This document shows positions 27,465-39,340 of a DNA stretch of 64,000 nucleotides, in pieces (the stretch's first letter is position 1; every line of letters starts with the position of its first letter). Made by a program: the position numbers and the translations under genes. Origin of the DNA: Colius striatus (taxonomy: Eukaryota; Chordata; Aves; Coliiformes; Coliidae); the NCBI RefSeq assembly GCF_028858725.1, contig NC_084760.1:55577367-55641366 (forward strand), written 5' to 3'. Below the pieces are notes generated by a model. The model saw nothing but the letters and a program-made list of their open reading frames with translations. It made no database searches and was not told the origin of the DNA.

Positions 27465-29460
27465 ATCACAGAATCAGAATTGAGGTTGGAAGCGACCTCT
27501 GAAGATCATCTACTGCTCAGAGCAAGGATGACTAGAGCCCATTACTCAGGGTCATGTCCAGCTTAGCTGGGTTTGGAATATCTCCAAGGATAGAGACTCC
27601 ACAACCTCTCTATGAGGTTGTTATGGGAGTTGATGTTGAAAACTTTACCAAAGTTGAGATTAAAAAAATCCACTGCTCTCCCTTTGACTACTAAGACTGT
27701 CCTCTCATGTAGAAGGCCATCAGTTTGATCAGGCATGGTTTCCCCTTCATAAAGCCATGCTTCCTATGTCCAGTCACCTTCTTGTCCTTAATATATTTGA
27801 AAATGATTTCAGGATTAGTTTCTCTACCATCTTTCTAGGGGTCAAGGCAAAGCTGACATGCCTTTATTTCCCATAATCCTCATTCTTGATCTACTTGAAG
27901 ATAGAAGTGATGTTTGTTTTCTTCCAGTTCTCAGGAAGCCTCTCCCAATTGCTGTAACTTTCAGAGTGGCTTCTTGGTGCCATTTTCCAGCTCATTTGGT
28001 GCTCATGGGGGCACCAGTCCCATGGACTTGTGCATGTTGTTTGTTTACATGTTCCTTAACCCAATCTTCTTCTATCAAGAGCAATTCTGCCTTGCTTCAG
28101 ACTTTCCCACTGATCTCATGAACCTTGGATGCCTGAAGACTGGTCTTATTTGTACTGACCAAGTAAAAGAAGGCATTGGGAATCTCCATCTTTCCATATC
28201 CTTTCCATCATCCTGTTTCCTGCTACGTTTAGCAGTAAGTTTATATTTTCTCTACTCTTACTTTTGCTGCTAGTATATCTGTAGAAGCCCTTCTTGTTGC
28301 CCTTCACATTCTTCAGCAGATTCATGAGGATTTTGGCTTGCCTATCCCCATCTCTTCTTGCCCAGTTAATGTTCCCATATTTCTCTTGCTCACCTGATGC
28401 TGTTTCCACCTCATCTATGCTTCCCTTTTACGTTTGTGTTTTGTCAGGAGCTTCTCGCTCATTGCTCCTGCTGTGTTGGCTTGATTTTTCTGCTTGTCAG
28501 AATGGACTAGTCTTGAGCTTGGGGGAAGCAACCTTGAAAATCAACCAGCTCTCCTGGACCCTCTTCTCTGCAGGGCCACATGCCATGGGATTCTTCCAAA
28601 CAAATACCTAAAGCCTGCTCTCCTGAATGCCAAGGTTGTGATCCTGTTTTTTCCTTTCATTCCTCCTTTCAAAATCCTGAACTCCACCATCTCATGGTCA
28701 CTGCAGCCAAGACTGCCTCTGACCTGCACATGCCTAGACAGTTATTCCTTGTTGTAGATAGGAGGTCCAGCAGAGTGGTCTCACTTTGTCATCTCAGTCT
28801 TCTGTGTTAGGAAATCATTGTCAATGCACTCCAGAAACCTCCTGGATTGCTTATGCCCTTCTGTGTTGTCCTTCCAGCAGATATCTGGGTGGTTAAAATC
28901 CCCTCATGAGAATGGAGTCCTGCAAATGGGAAACTTTGTTCAGATGTCTCAAGAAGGCATCATCTGCTTTTTCCCACTCAGGCTTACTGATACAGGTCTG
29001 CATCCTACCCACCACAACCTTACCCTGTCCACTAATCCTGACCCATAAGCTGTCAGATATCTCATCACACATTCTTAGGCAGAGCTCCATGCATTCCTGC
29101 TGCTCTCTCATGTAAAGCTCAACTTTCCCTCCTTACCTACCCAGTTCAACCTTCCTAAAGAGCTGGTATTCATCCATGGCAGTGTTCCAGTCATTTCAGC
29201 TATTCTCCATGACCTTGACAAGACTGTAACGATGCTACTGTGCATAGACTTTCATTTCTTTCTGTTTCCCATGCTATGCATGTTGGTGTACAGGCACCAC
29301 AGTGAGGCTTCCCATTTCTGATGATTTCCCAGAAAAAGTATGACAGATTCTCCCATAATCTCCCCCATAATCCTTGGGGCATGTCTAAATGGCTAGCCAC
29401 AGCCAGACCTGGCTGTTTTGCTCACTCTAACTGGAGGAACAAGGTAGCTTTGATTCTAGA
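27465..29460 (-). repeat. Old CR1 LINE (-) with endonuclease and partial RT, internally deleted
   Basis: The longest CR1 copy in the window, on the - strand and well diverged. From its 3' end it has the CR1 terminus (CACAGAATCAGAATTGAGG, 27467 onward) and part of the 3' UTR up to about 27612. It then jumps straight into the N-terminal reverse-transcriptase region, so the C-terminal RT with its catalytic motif and the rest of the 3' UTR are missing. Further 5', about 28290-28340 encodes NVKGNKKGFYRYTSSKSK, the linker between endonuclease and RT. The apurinic-endonuclease region follows: GDFNHPDICWKDN is still readable near 28865-28905, but a one-base shift separates it from the upstream frame reading LREQQECMELCL near 29090. 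The 5' end is approximate. Frameshifts, stops and the deletion make it inactive. Confidence 0.88.
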
Positions 29461-32400
29461 ACTGTTCAGCTGTATTATAGATGTGCTTTGCCTGCACATC
29501 AATAACTCTTATTGCAGTAGTGTGCATATTAGCCCATTCTAACACAGATCTTTAGCCTCTAGGCTGACATGGGTTACAGATTACATCCATCTTTGTATTG
29601 TAGACCAGACTGCTGGAAAAAAATGAAAAATATTGAAATTACATTTTGTCCACTTGTAAACAATAAAAATAACTTTAGCATCTTTCCTGCAAATTTTAGA
29701 AGCCAGTTACTATGATATATTACTGGTTAGGTACATGTCTATCATTTCAATAAAGGAAATGGTTGTAAAAGCTGTATCAAATATCTTAAGTTTCAGAAAA
29801 AAGTCAAGGTCATAGTTCCAGTTAGATGCAGCTACTTAAATGACAGGATGATGAGGCATCTAGTTTCTTAGGCGTCTGAGCAGAATTAATAAACTTGAAC
29901 TAACTGTTCAATGCCACGCAGTCAGTTTTCCTTCCTGAAGCATTGTATAAACACTTCTGGATTAGTTGACACTAGTCATATAAGTATGTTGATTCACATT
30001 AATGAAGAAATTTATGATGAATTATTCTTTAACTTGTCAGGTACCACTCTTGGCTACCACTGTATGATACTACTGCCTGCAAAAAGAGAAGCCCTCAATC
30101 CCTCTTGAAGAGCTTTTAACATTTTGTCAGCTGTGTTTTGTCCACTTGCCCATTCCACTTTATCCTTCCTGACTATATTACCATTTATTTCCATACTACA
30201 TACAAGAAGTGAACTGCCCCATTTCTTTTTACAAATCATAAGGCATCTTGGTAGCAGTCCTCTGATGTCTGACAGAACAGTGGTCTGACAGATATTCACC
30301 CAAACAGAAATTCTTCTTTCCTAAAGATGACAAGTGTTTTAATGTAAAGTTACTTGCAATGCAATATGCTGTAACCTTTCCTGCTCTTTCTGGAGGAAAA
30401 GAGAGTTAATGGCCTGTGTACACCTACCTTCAGAACAAGTCAGGGGCATTTGAAATGGGAACCTAGACAGAAACATTGTTTACCATTTTGTTTCTAGTAG
30501 AGAGAAGTTCAATAAATTTCCTTCTTCCTGCCCTACAGTGGCATTTCAGAGATGTCAATATCCTGATGTTGGCAAACTGACCAATATTGACAAGAAGTAA
30601 ACAAGAGGGGACCGCAAGCCTCTACCACCAGAAGGATTTTATCCCAGATGAAATACTAATGTGCCCTGGTAAAAAAAACCCCGATAACTATACCTCCTTA
30701 CATACAGCTTATTTTCTTGGTGTTCTTGCATTACAATACAGTCTAGTCCAGTATCCTTGAATCACTTTGAGCATATAAATTATTATATAGCATGGTACAT
30801 AGCATTACAACCACAATTGGACAGATGTGTTCCAGATTAATCAAAATCATAGAATGTGGGTTCCCATTGCTGCCTGCAAAAGATTGAAGTGAGCACAATT
30901 TAAAGCTCCGTTGACTAGTTTAAGACAAAAATTTTGGAAGAATGTGGGGAAGCATTGCTGCAACCACTGTTATACTGTATATTCATCCTCTACTGGTTAC
31001 AGGAAAGTTAATTGTCTCCCATTTACTTTGACTAGAGAGTTAAGAATCTTGATTATGGACCGTGTCAGCCTCTTGCCCTTGCAATGTGTACTGCTTTTAA
31101 AATAGTGCATGTTGAGAAAATCCCAAGGATCCTATATGAATGGAGGATGTTGCAGTTGCTCCCTGTCAAATGTTTTACAGCTTGAGATAACCCACACAGT
31201 TTGCCAACTGGGACTTGTAAAGCAATTACCTGCACTAATACGAAAAGACAGAAAGATTTCATGCATCTTATACGACAACATGAGCCAAGTATGTAATTAG
31301 ATGTCCAATTTGTAAATAATTTCTTTTCTACGTGAGGACGTGGAAACTTGAAAAAAATTTTCTTCTTCATATCATTTTAACTTCTTTCTATTTAACAGGC
31401 GAGCTGAAATCTCACTTTGATTTGGTTGAGATCAATTATTGTCTGTAAGACTTGCAAAAGTGACTGAGGCTTAAGTTTGCTATAAACAGAACATTTTGTC
31501 AATATATATAGAAATATGTACTTTAAAATCACTAGTTGTGAGAATCAATTGCTCTCATTAGTGATTTTTCTACTCAAATCATACGACATCACTGCTGAGA
31601 GGTAAACAGGTACTTTTTAACTCCAAAACTATAACTCACTTTCTAAGTGATCTTCATGGAAAGATAGGTGAAATTTGTAAGTATAAATTTTGAATTAATA
31701 TTTTTCCCTCTAGCCCATTGTTCTAATTAGTATGTGGATGCTACGCAAATACAGAGATGAGAGGACAATGTTTTCACAGGTGAGAGTATATGAATTAATG
31801 ACTGGCAAATTACAGGTAAGCACCTTAAAAAGAGCAGCTCACCTTTAAAATGCATCCTAGAAACTGATAAAATTGAAAAATCTGTTTTTGCTGCTTTTTC
31901 CACCTTTTCCAAGATAGTAGATTTTCAGGGAACTTGCCATTTCATGGTGTATCAGGAAGTCTTTCTTGGGCTCTCAGTATATATTTTCTTTCCTGTTCTA
32001 AAAATTTCTTCAGCTCTTTTTTAGAGCCTTTTCATACTCTTCTCATTGGTACTTATACTTTTCAAGTTCCTTCAAGTAGTTCCTACCTCTGATCAATATA
32101 TACCTGTATTCTGTAGTTTCAAAGGTATGAACAAAACCACATTCTTGCTGTCAGAAGAAGGATTTTTTTTTTCCCCAGACTTACTCAGAGAACTCAAGGA
32201 AAAAAAGGCCTAGATAACCTGTATACTTTTGGGGAAGCTTTTCCAAGGAAAGGTAATTTATCTGCACAGAGAAAGAGCCTTACCTCTCCTTGTGCCTTTG
32301 AAATTATCCTTCCTCGGTTTTACATCTCCTGTAATCTAGCTGTGCTAAAGAACAGCGACAAGAGCCAAGTGTCAGCTTAAAACCAGCTACCGGGAAAAAC

Positions 32401-34065
32401 ATCTAAATGGAAAAGCGCAGTTTCACAATTAAACTCCAGTCTCTTTTTTTTTTTTTTTTTTTGCATTGTCTCCTTCATCTCTCTTTCTATAATTCTGCTT
32501 GTATTATTCTGACAAGGACTTCTGTAAACTCCCAAGATGCCAACCTGAAGCTGACAAGAATGGTGGCAAAAATACCTAAAGAACAAATTCTTTTGACAGC
32601 CTAACAGGAGTCTGTCGTCTGCTGGAATCACCTTTCATTTTTCCCTTGTGCATTTCTTCTACTTTAGCCTCTGCACACACCTCAGAGACTACCTGAGGGT
32701 GTCAGGCATGATTCTGCAAAGACGTAGTGATGGAAAAGAAAATGCTAGGTGTCAAGTCTATCTCATGACCTCCCACTACTATAGAAAATGAAAACAGAAA
32801 TCATGGGAAAGTGACCTGTTAGCTCCTCATAGCTGTACTGGAGAGATATCTGCATTTGGGATATGAAGCAGTGTCCACTGAAATCAATTAGACTCTTTAT
32901 ACTGACTTCAGTGGGCTGAAGGTTGACCCTGGTTTCCATCATGAGAGTTCTATATAAAATAAATCTACTCATGCACATTTGCAAAGGATTAATACAAAAA
33001 AACCCTTGTTCCGCTAGTACAAAAAAAAGGAGGCGACAAGTTTTGTATTAGAAACCTAAGTTCAGTAAAGCTGGTTAGATGTGTAAAAGCTCATATATGT
33101 GCTGTTATACAACAATAAAAGCAGCTTTTTACAATTACTGCTGATGTCATTTCTACTGTTACTTTATGTAGTTCTTCTGAAGAAAATGTTCGCTAGCACC
33201 ACTAACCCTGATCACTCAGCTATATTGCCAATTAAGTCCAAGCAGTAATGTTCAAAGGAAATATAGATAAGCACACCATGAAAAAAAAGGGTAACTAAGC
33301 AAAGATAAACCACTGACTTTGATAAAAACTAAATCAAACTGCAGCATTTAGTTAATATATCCCTTTGAATTTTTACTGTTCTGAGTGGTTCTTGTTTTAA
33401 AATGCAGACTCTCCACTTCAGAAATGGAAAGCTGTCGTTCTGCATCTCTATCCACTCAGTTTGATGCTCCTATCATGGTTACTTGCATTTGCTGCCATGT
33501 GCCACAAATGCTGATATGGATATGTCGACTGTCTATGCAGATATGTCATAGAGATAAAACAAGTGAAATAACAGTAGATGCTAATAAGCAAACTGATGAT
33601 AAATGTTCACTTTTTAATGTGAGCATTTTGTTAAATTAGTTGATGTTATTTCTGCTGGCACACCACCAGTAGCTGGGGCCTGCATGGAAGGGAGTTGTAG
33701 TATGAAGTAAGATGTTCCACAGGTTTGAAAGGTCAAGTTTAATTTTCCAAACATCTGTAAGTCTATTTTCAACACTTCAATGGCAAATAAAATTCACTTG
33801 AACAAACTTGTCATACAAATAAGTTCAAGTACTTAAGATATGAATTCAGAGAAAAATTGAGGGAAAACATAGTCTCCACAAGGTAGAAAGGACTAGCCCT
33901 GGAAGTGAAAAGAAGCTGTCTGGAGAGGACACAGCATGCTTAAATGGGATCTTTTCTAAGTGACCAATAGCAGGCAAACATTTTGTGTGTGAATAATGTG
34001 ATGTCGCTAAGGTTATGAAATAGTTTAATATTTAATATTATAAAAGATATCAGGCATCATTTCTT
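29461..34065. other. Intergenic, no gene seen
   Basis: Non-coding DNA with short random open frames. It contains a 19-bp T run at 32444-32462, whose flanks show no retrocopy, and an imperfect inverted repeat at 31525-31568 listed separately. Confidence 0.65.
31525..31568. repeat. Imperfect inverted repeat (hairpin)
   Basis: AAAATCACTA at 31525-31534 is the exact reverse complement of TAGTGATTTT at 31559-31568. Inside it, TGAGA (31539-31543) pairs with TCTCA (31553-31557). The result is 15 paired bases with an asymmetric bulge and a 9-base loop. The stem is too short for an ordinary microRNA precursor. It could be a fragment of a small DNA transposon or chance. Confidence 0.55.
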
Positions 34066-34345
34066 CAGTTGTAACCAGTGACAGGACAATGGGTAATGGA
34101 AAAGAAGCTGGAACAAAAAAAGTTCCATTTAAACATAAGGAAAAACTGTTTTACTGCGAGGGTGAGGGAGCTCTGGCACAGGCTGCTCAGCAAGGGTGTG
34201 AAGTCTCCTTCTCTGGAGGTCTTCAAAACCCACCTGGATGAGTTCCTATGTGACCTGATCTAGGTGGACCTGCTTTGGCAGGGGGTTGGACTAGATGATC
34301 TCTAAAGGTCCCTTCCAATCCCTACCATTCTATGATTCTATGAAT
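34066..34345 (+). repeat. CR1 LINE, 3' UTR fragment (+)
   Basis: A short 5'-truncated CR1 copy covering the last part of the RT-proximal region and the 3' UTR. GGTGAGGGAGCTCTGGCACA and CTTCAAAACCCACCTGGATG lead into AGGTCCCTTCCAATCCCTAC and the tail CATTCTATGATTCTATGA. The left edge is approximate. It is very close in wording to the end of the copy at 22695-23592. Confidence 0.93.
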
Positions 34346-36427
34346 AGTTTATGCCTTTGAAAAGAATTGCACAAAGGAGGAAAGAATGCATTGAGACAGA
34401 TTTCCTGCAGAAGACTTGGCAGTGGCTCTCTTGAAGTAACTAGTCACCTTGGAAGGGAGAAGTTAGGCTTTTGTGCAGTCTGAATGCAAATGGCACAACC
34501 CACTCAGGCTAATGTTCGGGGATTCTGGGAGATAAGAGACTTCTTTGTGGCTGCTGACTTCAGTATGGTTATTGCAGCTATGAAAATTGTCACAAGCTGT
34601 CAGTCCTCTTGTACAGTGTAGTGGGCTTGGTGTGGGATGGGATGCCAAGACCAAGAAGGGAATGGGGCCTGTAGCCTAGGCAGCTGCCAGAAAATGACAG
34701 GTCCTCTCCCTGTTTTCCTAATCCAGCATTTATTGCCCTTTGCAGCTGATAGTCATGACACTTACTTTAGTGACATACAGAGCAAAGAAAACAGAACTAA
34801 ATGACCTCAGACAGTTCAGGCGAACAATCTTTTCAGAAGAATAGGCATGCCACTTAAAAAGATCTTTTTTCCCTTAACTTAAACTATAATATTCTCATGC
34901 ATTAGCTTTTTTTCTTTATTTTCTTTTTCTCATTCTCTTCATTTTCCTTCACCTTTATTCCTCTTTTCTTGTGCCAGCTACCAGTCTAACTGGTGAAAAG
35001 AAAAAAGGGGAGGGGGATAAATGGAGTGAGAGAAAGGGACACAGGAAAGAAAGAAGTATGAGATAAAAATGTGGGAAAGAATAAGTGGAAATATGAAACA
35101 AGAAAGCAGTACATTTCAAAATCAACTCACTTTGATGAAAAGCACACTAGAAAAAATTAAAGTCAGCTGAAATTAAATAACAGAAAAATAATAATATTTT
35201 TTTCCCAAGTTCCTCATTTCCATCTTTAGGGCAAGTTTATTGGACAATGGACACTGTTTCTTCACCAGGATATTTGTTTAGATATAAATATAATAACAAA
35301 AGTATCTGTGCTTTAGAACAAGAATGTTAGTAGATAGAACAAGATTTCTTCCAATTGTGTTTTGTCTTGCTAATGAAGGAATACTTTCAGCACTGTCCAC
35401 CATTTATTAGCTTAGACAGTTAATGTAGGACATCTTCCCTTGTGTCAGTTTTCAACAAGAACACATGCTGGATTGGCTTTAATCTGTGTTTATGTCCAAA
35501 CAGAACATACTGGGGTTTTATTTTACCTTCAGTTTATAATAGCCTCATGAAATATATGGGACAAATATCTAAACTGAAGAAGAAATCTTTGGCTTGATTT
35601 TTATCTGTTACTACTATAAATCAGAGATAATTCTTCTAAAGTTAGTGGAGTGACAGGAATGTGAATCCAGAGAATGGAAGGAGGTGCTCGCTCCTGCTAT
35701 GTCTTTTTGACTTCCTCTAAGCAAGGCTTTGGTAAAATAATCAGAAGCAGTGATAAATCCTTAACAGATACCTATTGTTCACAGCCAAATGGCCTTTTAG
35801 GTCAGCTGTCGAATTACCATGACTTACTAAGCAGTGGTATCTCCTCTATTCAGTGGCTGGTGTTGAGTGGTATGTTCCTGACAAGCAGAAGAAAATCCAA
35901 TTATCTACTTTCCTTTTTTCTCCTTCAATAAATGTTTCCATTTTTAAATAAGTCATCTGGCCATATAATACAGATGTTATTCTCTTTATGAGAACTGCAT
36001 TTTTGTAACTCTTTTTCATAACAGCTATGAAAGGCAGCACCAATTTGCTGCTACAGTTACCTGAAGAAAATGTCATGAAATCTGTGCCTGGATGGACTCT
36101 GTAGGATAATGTCATGGGAAAGTCATAAAAAATATGCTGTTATATTTCTCATCCCAATCCTTTTGGTCAAGCCAGCTCATCTTAGGAGGGTTGCTGTGAC
36201 TTGAATGACACTAGGTAGGAGATACCTGTCATAAAATAATTGTTTCTCTGAAGAGCAAACTACTACTTGCCTTTCACAACTCTTCTGAAGACAATTTTCA
36301 GAAATCCTTCAGAATCAGATAAATGGCCCTAGAATTTCAAGTTATAGGAGACATTCAGCTCCTGAGAATAGAGAAACTTGTTTGTCACCTGTTTCTCTAC
36401 AACAGCATATTTCACATTTTTTTGGAA
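34346..36427. other. Intergenic, no gene seen
   Basis: Non-coding DNA. The notable item is the pyrimidine tract followed by a purine tract at 34906-35055, listed separately. Short open frames show no domain. Confidence 0.65.
34906..35055. repeat. Polypyrimidine tract facing polypurine tract around a small palindrome
   Basis: Bases 34906-34970 are almost all C/T and bases 34994-35055 are almost all A/G. Between them ACCAGT (34980-34985) and ACTGGT (34989-34994) form a perfect 6-bp inverted repeat with a 3-base loop. The two arms are roughly but not exactly complementary, so the whole is an imperfect cruciform-like or triplex-prone simple repeat. Confidence 0.7.
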
Positions 36428-36518
36428 GATCATAGAATCATAGAATCACAAAATTGGCAGGGGTTGGAAGGGACCTTTAGAGATCATCTAGTCCACCCCC
36501 CCTGCAGAAGCAGGTTCA
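36428..36518 (-). repeat. CR1 LINE, 3' terminal fragment (-)
   Basis: About 90 bp of CR1 3' end on the - strand. It begins with the reversed octamer-like tail (CATAGAATCATAGAATCACA), then GGCAGGGGTTGGAAGGGACC and ATCATCTAGTCC, and stops after CAGAAGCAGGTTCACC. Its wording matches the start of the longer copy at 38232, so both likely belong to one subfamily. Confidence 0.93.
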
Positions 36519-38231
36519 CCTAGATAATCTGAAACCCACTTAGGTATTGTTTACATTCTCTTTTATGTTTTTTTTCTGCTTGCATGTATGTAATAGCATT
36601 AGAAAGTGCATGACTTAGCTTTTTGTGTTGTTTTTGTTGTTGCTTCATGGTAGAAACAAACTTGGCAGACAGAAACTTGTTCAAAACCACACATGTATAC
36701 CACCCAAGCTTAGAAGCTTAGAAATACTTCTGAATCACTCATTTTTGATACAGTCTCGGTTTGATTTTGTGGTTTTTTCCAGGCTAAAGTGCAAGAGAAT
36801 CTGGCTAGATTCTTGTGATTTTAACAGCCAATGTAGTTTTCCGCTCTTTATATATCATAATAAACGGAACTGGGAGGACTTTTGAGTCTCAAAAACTAGA
36901 TTTCCTGTGGTAGAATAAATACTTTCATGGTCTTCAAATGCCATGGGAACCCTCCGACCTTTAAATGTAAACTTTCAGGTTTGCGGGGAGAGGTTTAGCC
37001 AGCAGATTCTCATTAACATTTGTGGTAGGTAAGAAGTTGGATCCTTCTGTGCTGAACTAAAATTTACTATGAAACTGACTATGAAACCATATGATGAAAG
37101 TCAGAGGAATTGCTGTTGCCAAATGTGCTTTCAGAATCCATTTTGCAAAGTTCTCTTACAACAGGCATGGGCATATCCTGGACTCATTTCCTGTGGTCCT
37201 GACGGTTTAAATCCTGATCTGACTTGGGATGTTCAAAGATTTACTTAATGCTTCTGTGGTGCTGGACTATGAAATGCCTTTTTTGTCCAATAAGCAGAGT
37301 TCCTCTACAAGATACAATGCTCATTTTTAAGAGTGGTTCTTCTGAAAGGCAGAGAACCAGTAGAAGTACACCTGCTGCTTCATTGGTAGCATTTTCTACA
37401 CATTCAGCTGTGTTTTCTATGAACTTCTGACCAGACTTTGGGAACACATCTATTTCATCTGATAATTCAGGTTCTGCCTTTCTTTGCATTTTACCTATTC
37501 CTTGGCAGTAGGTTTCTTAGTCAGCACTGTGGTATATCATTAATTCTTTTTATTTTAACAGTAAGGCAGTTGACCTTTGTATGAACATTATGCTTTATAG
37601 ATCCATATATTTTTAAGGCCAGGGGACTGCTGTGTTAGTGTAAGCTGAACTCCTGTGTTGCAAGAAGTAGTCTTACCGACAGGAGTTTGAGAACTGAATG
37701 AATTCCCTTACTTCTCAAGGTCAGTACTAAAACTTCCCCTGAATCTGTGGATCAAGACTTCATGTCTTCATGATATTTTCCTTGAACTACTATGTAAGAG
37801 CAGGTGTATTTATTCCAAGTTTGGAGCTATCAACTCAGTAAGAGAATTCACTGAAACAAGGGGAGAAACAAAGTTGAGAAGAGAATGCCTATGTTTGAAA
37901 GAACTTAGAGAAGTGGAAAAGGGGTTTAGGACACTTTTGGCTGTGTCAAACATAGTTCATATTTTATATTTATTTACAAGATCTACTGGGTGAGGATTCA
38001 GGTCCTTTCTGTGGTCTGTTGGTAAACTTGATGAGACTGAAAGAGACGATAGCAAGGTACATCCCCTTCACTATCACTAGTACAATAGGCTTGGTGAGAG
38101 CAAACTCTGCTGAGTCCTGTCCACACCAGGGTGTTACCTCCTGATTCCATTTTTTTCCCCCCTATACTTCCAAACTGTTGACAGGGAAATGAACTCATAG
38201 TTTCTTCTTCTCAGCCCAGAACACGCACAGC
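36519..38231. other. Intergenic, no gene seen
   Basis: Non-coding DNA between two - strand CR1 copies. Nothing else identified. Confidence 0.65.
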
Positions 38232-39340
38232 CATAGAATCATAGCATCATAGAATGGTAGGGGTTGGAAGGAACCTTTAGAGATCATCTAGTCCAACCCC
38301 CCTGCAGAAGCAGGTTCACCTTGATCAGGTGGCGTGGGAACATGTCCAGGCGGGTCTTGAAGACCTCCAAGGAAGGAGACTCCACAACCCCTCTGGGCAG
38401 CCTGTCCCACTGCTCCCTCACCCTCACAGTCAAATAGTTTTTTCTTGTATTTAAGTGGAACTTTTTGTGTTCCAGCTTCATCTCATTACCCCTTGTCCTG
38501 TTGCTAGATACTATAGAAAAAAGGAATGTCCCAACCTTCTGACATCCACCTTTTAGATATTTGTAAATGTTAATATGATCGCCTCTCAGTCCCCTCTCCT
38601 CCAGACTAAACAGCCCCAGTTCCCGCAGCCTTTCCTCATAAGGAAGATGTTCCAGTCCCCTGATCATCTTGGTAGCCCTGTGCTGGACTCTCTCCAGAAG
38701 TTCCCTGTCTTCAGCTGGGGAGCCCAGAACTGGACACAGGACTCCAGATGAGGCCTCACCAGGGCAGAGTAGATGAGGAGAAGAACCTCCCTTGACCTGC
38801 TGGCCACACTCTTCTTGATGCATCCCAGGATGCCATTGGCCTTCTTGGCCATGAGGGCACATTGCTGGCTCATATTTAGTTTATTATCAATCAGGACTGC
38901 CAGGTCTCTCTCTGCAGAGCTGCTCTTCAGCAGTTTGACCCACAGCCTGTACTGGTGCATGGGGTTGTTCCTTCCCAGGTGCAGGACTCTGCACTTGCCC
39001 TTGTTGAACCTCATGAGGTTCCTCTCTGCCCAACTCTCAAGCCGGTCGAGATCCCGCTGAATGGCAGCACAGCCTTCTGGGGAATCAGCCAGTCCTGCCA
39101 GTTTGGTGCCATCAGGGAACTTGCTGAGGGTACACTCTGTCCCATCATCCAGATTGTTGATGAAGATGTTGAACAAGACTGGCCCCAGAACTGATCCCTG
39201 TGGAACTCCACTGGCCACAGGCCTCCAACTTGATTCTATGCCATTGATCACAAGTCCTGATATTCTCAGCTGTTTGAACACACATCTCTGCTGCCCAGTA
39301 GTTTCTCCATCACCAAGAGCAACCATAGCAGATGTTGGGG
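38232..39340 (-). repeat. CR1 LINE, 5'-truncated (-), RT and 3' UTR
   Basis: A fairly young-looking CR1 copy on the - strand. Its RT frame is open for 220 codons (39326 down to 38664) and includes the conserved block [20 protein letters not shown], then the catalytic region, [19 protein letters not shown] and [21 protein letters not shown] frameshift near 38700 moves the rest ([20 protein letters not shown] onward) to a second frame, open to 38284. The catalytic motif reads KFPDGTKL where the sibling copy at 22709 has LADDTKL, so one catalytic aspartate and the neighbouring alanine are changed. The 3' UTR ends at 38232 with the reversed octamer-like tail. The 5' edge near 39340 is approximate; no 5' UTR or endonuclease is present. 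Confidence 0.95.

Noticed and set aside
32444..32462. T19 run as a possible poly(A) tail of an antisense retrocopy
   Set aside because: No coding-like sequence or polyadenylation signal next to it.
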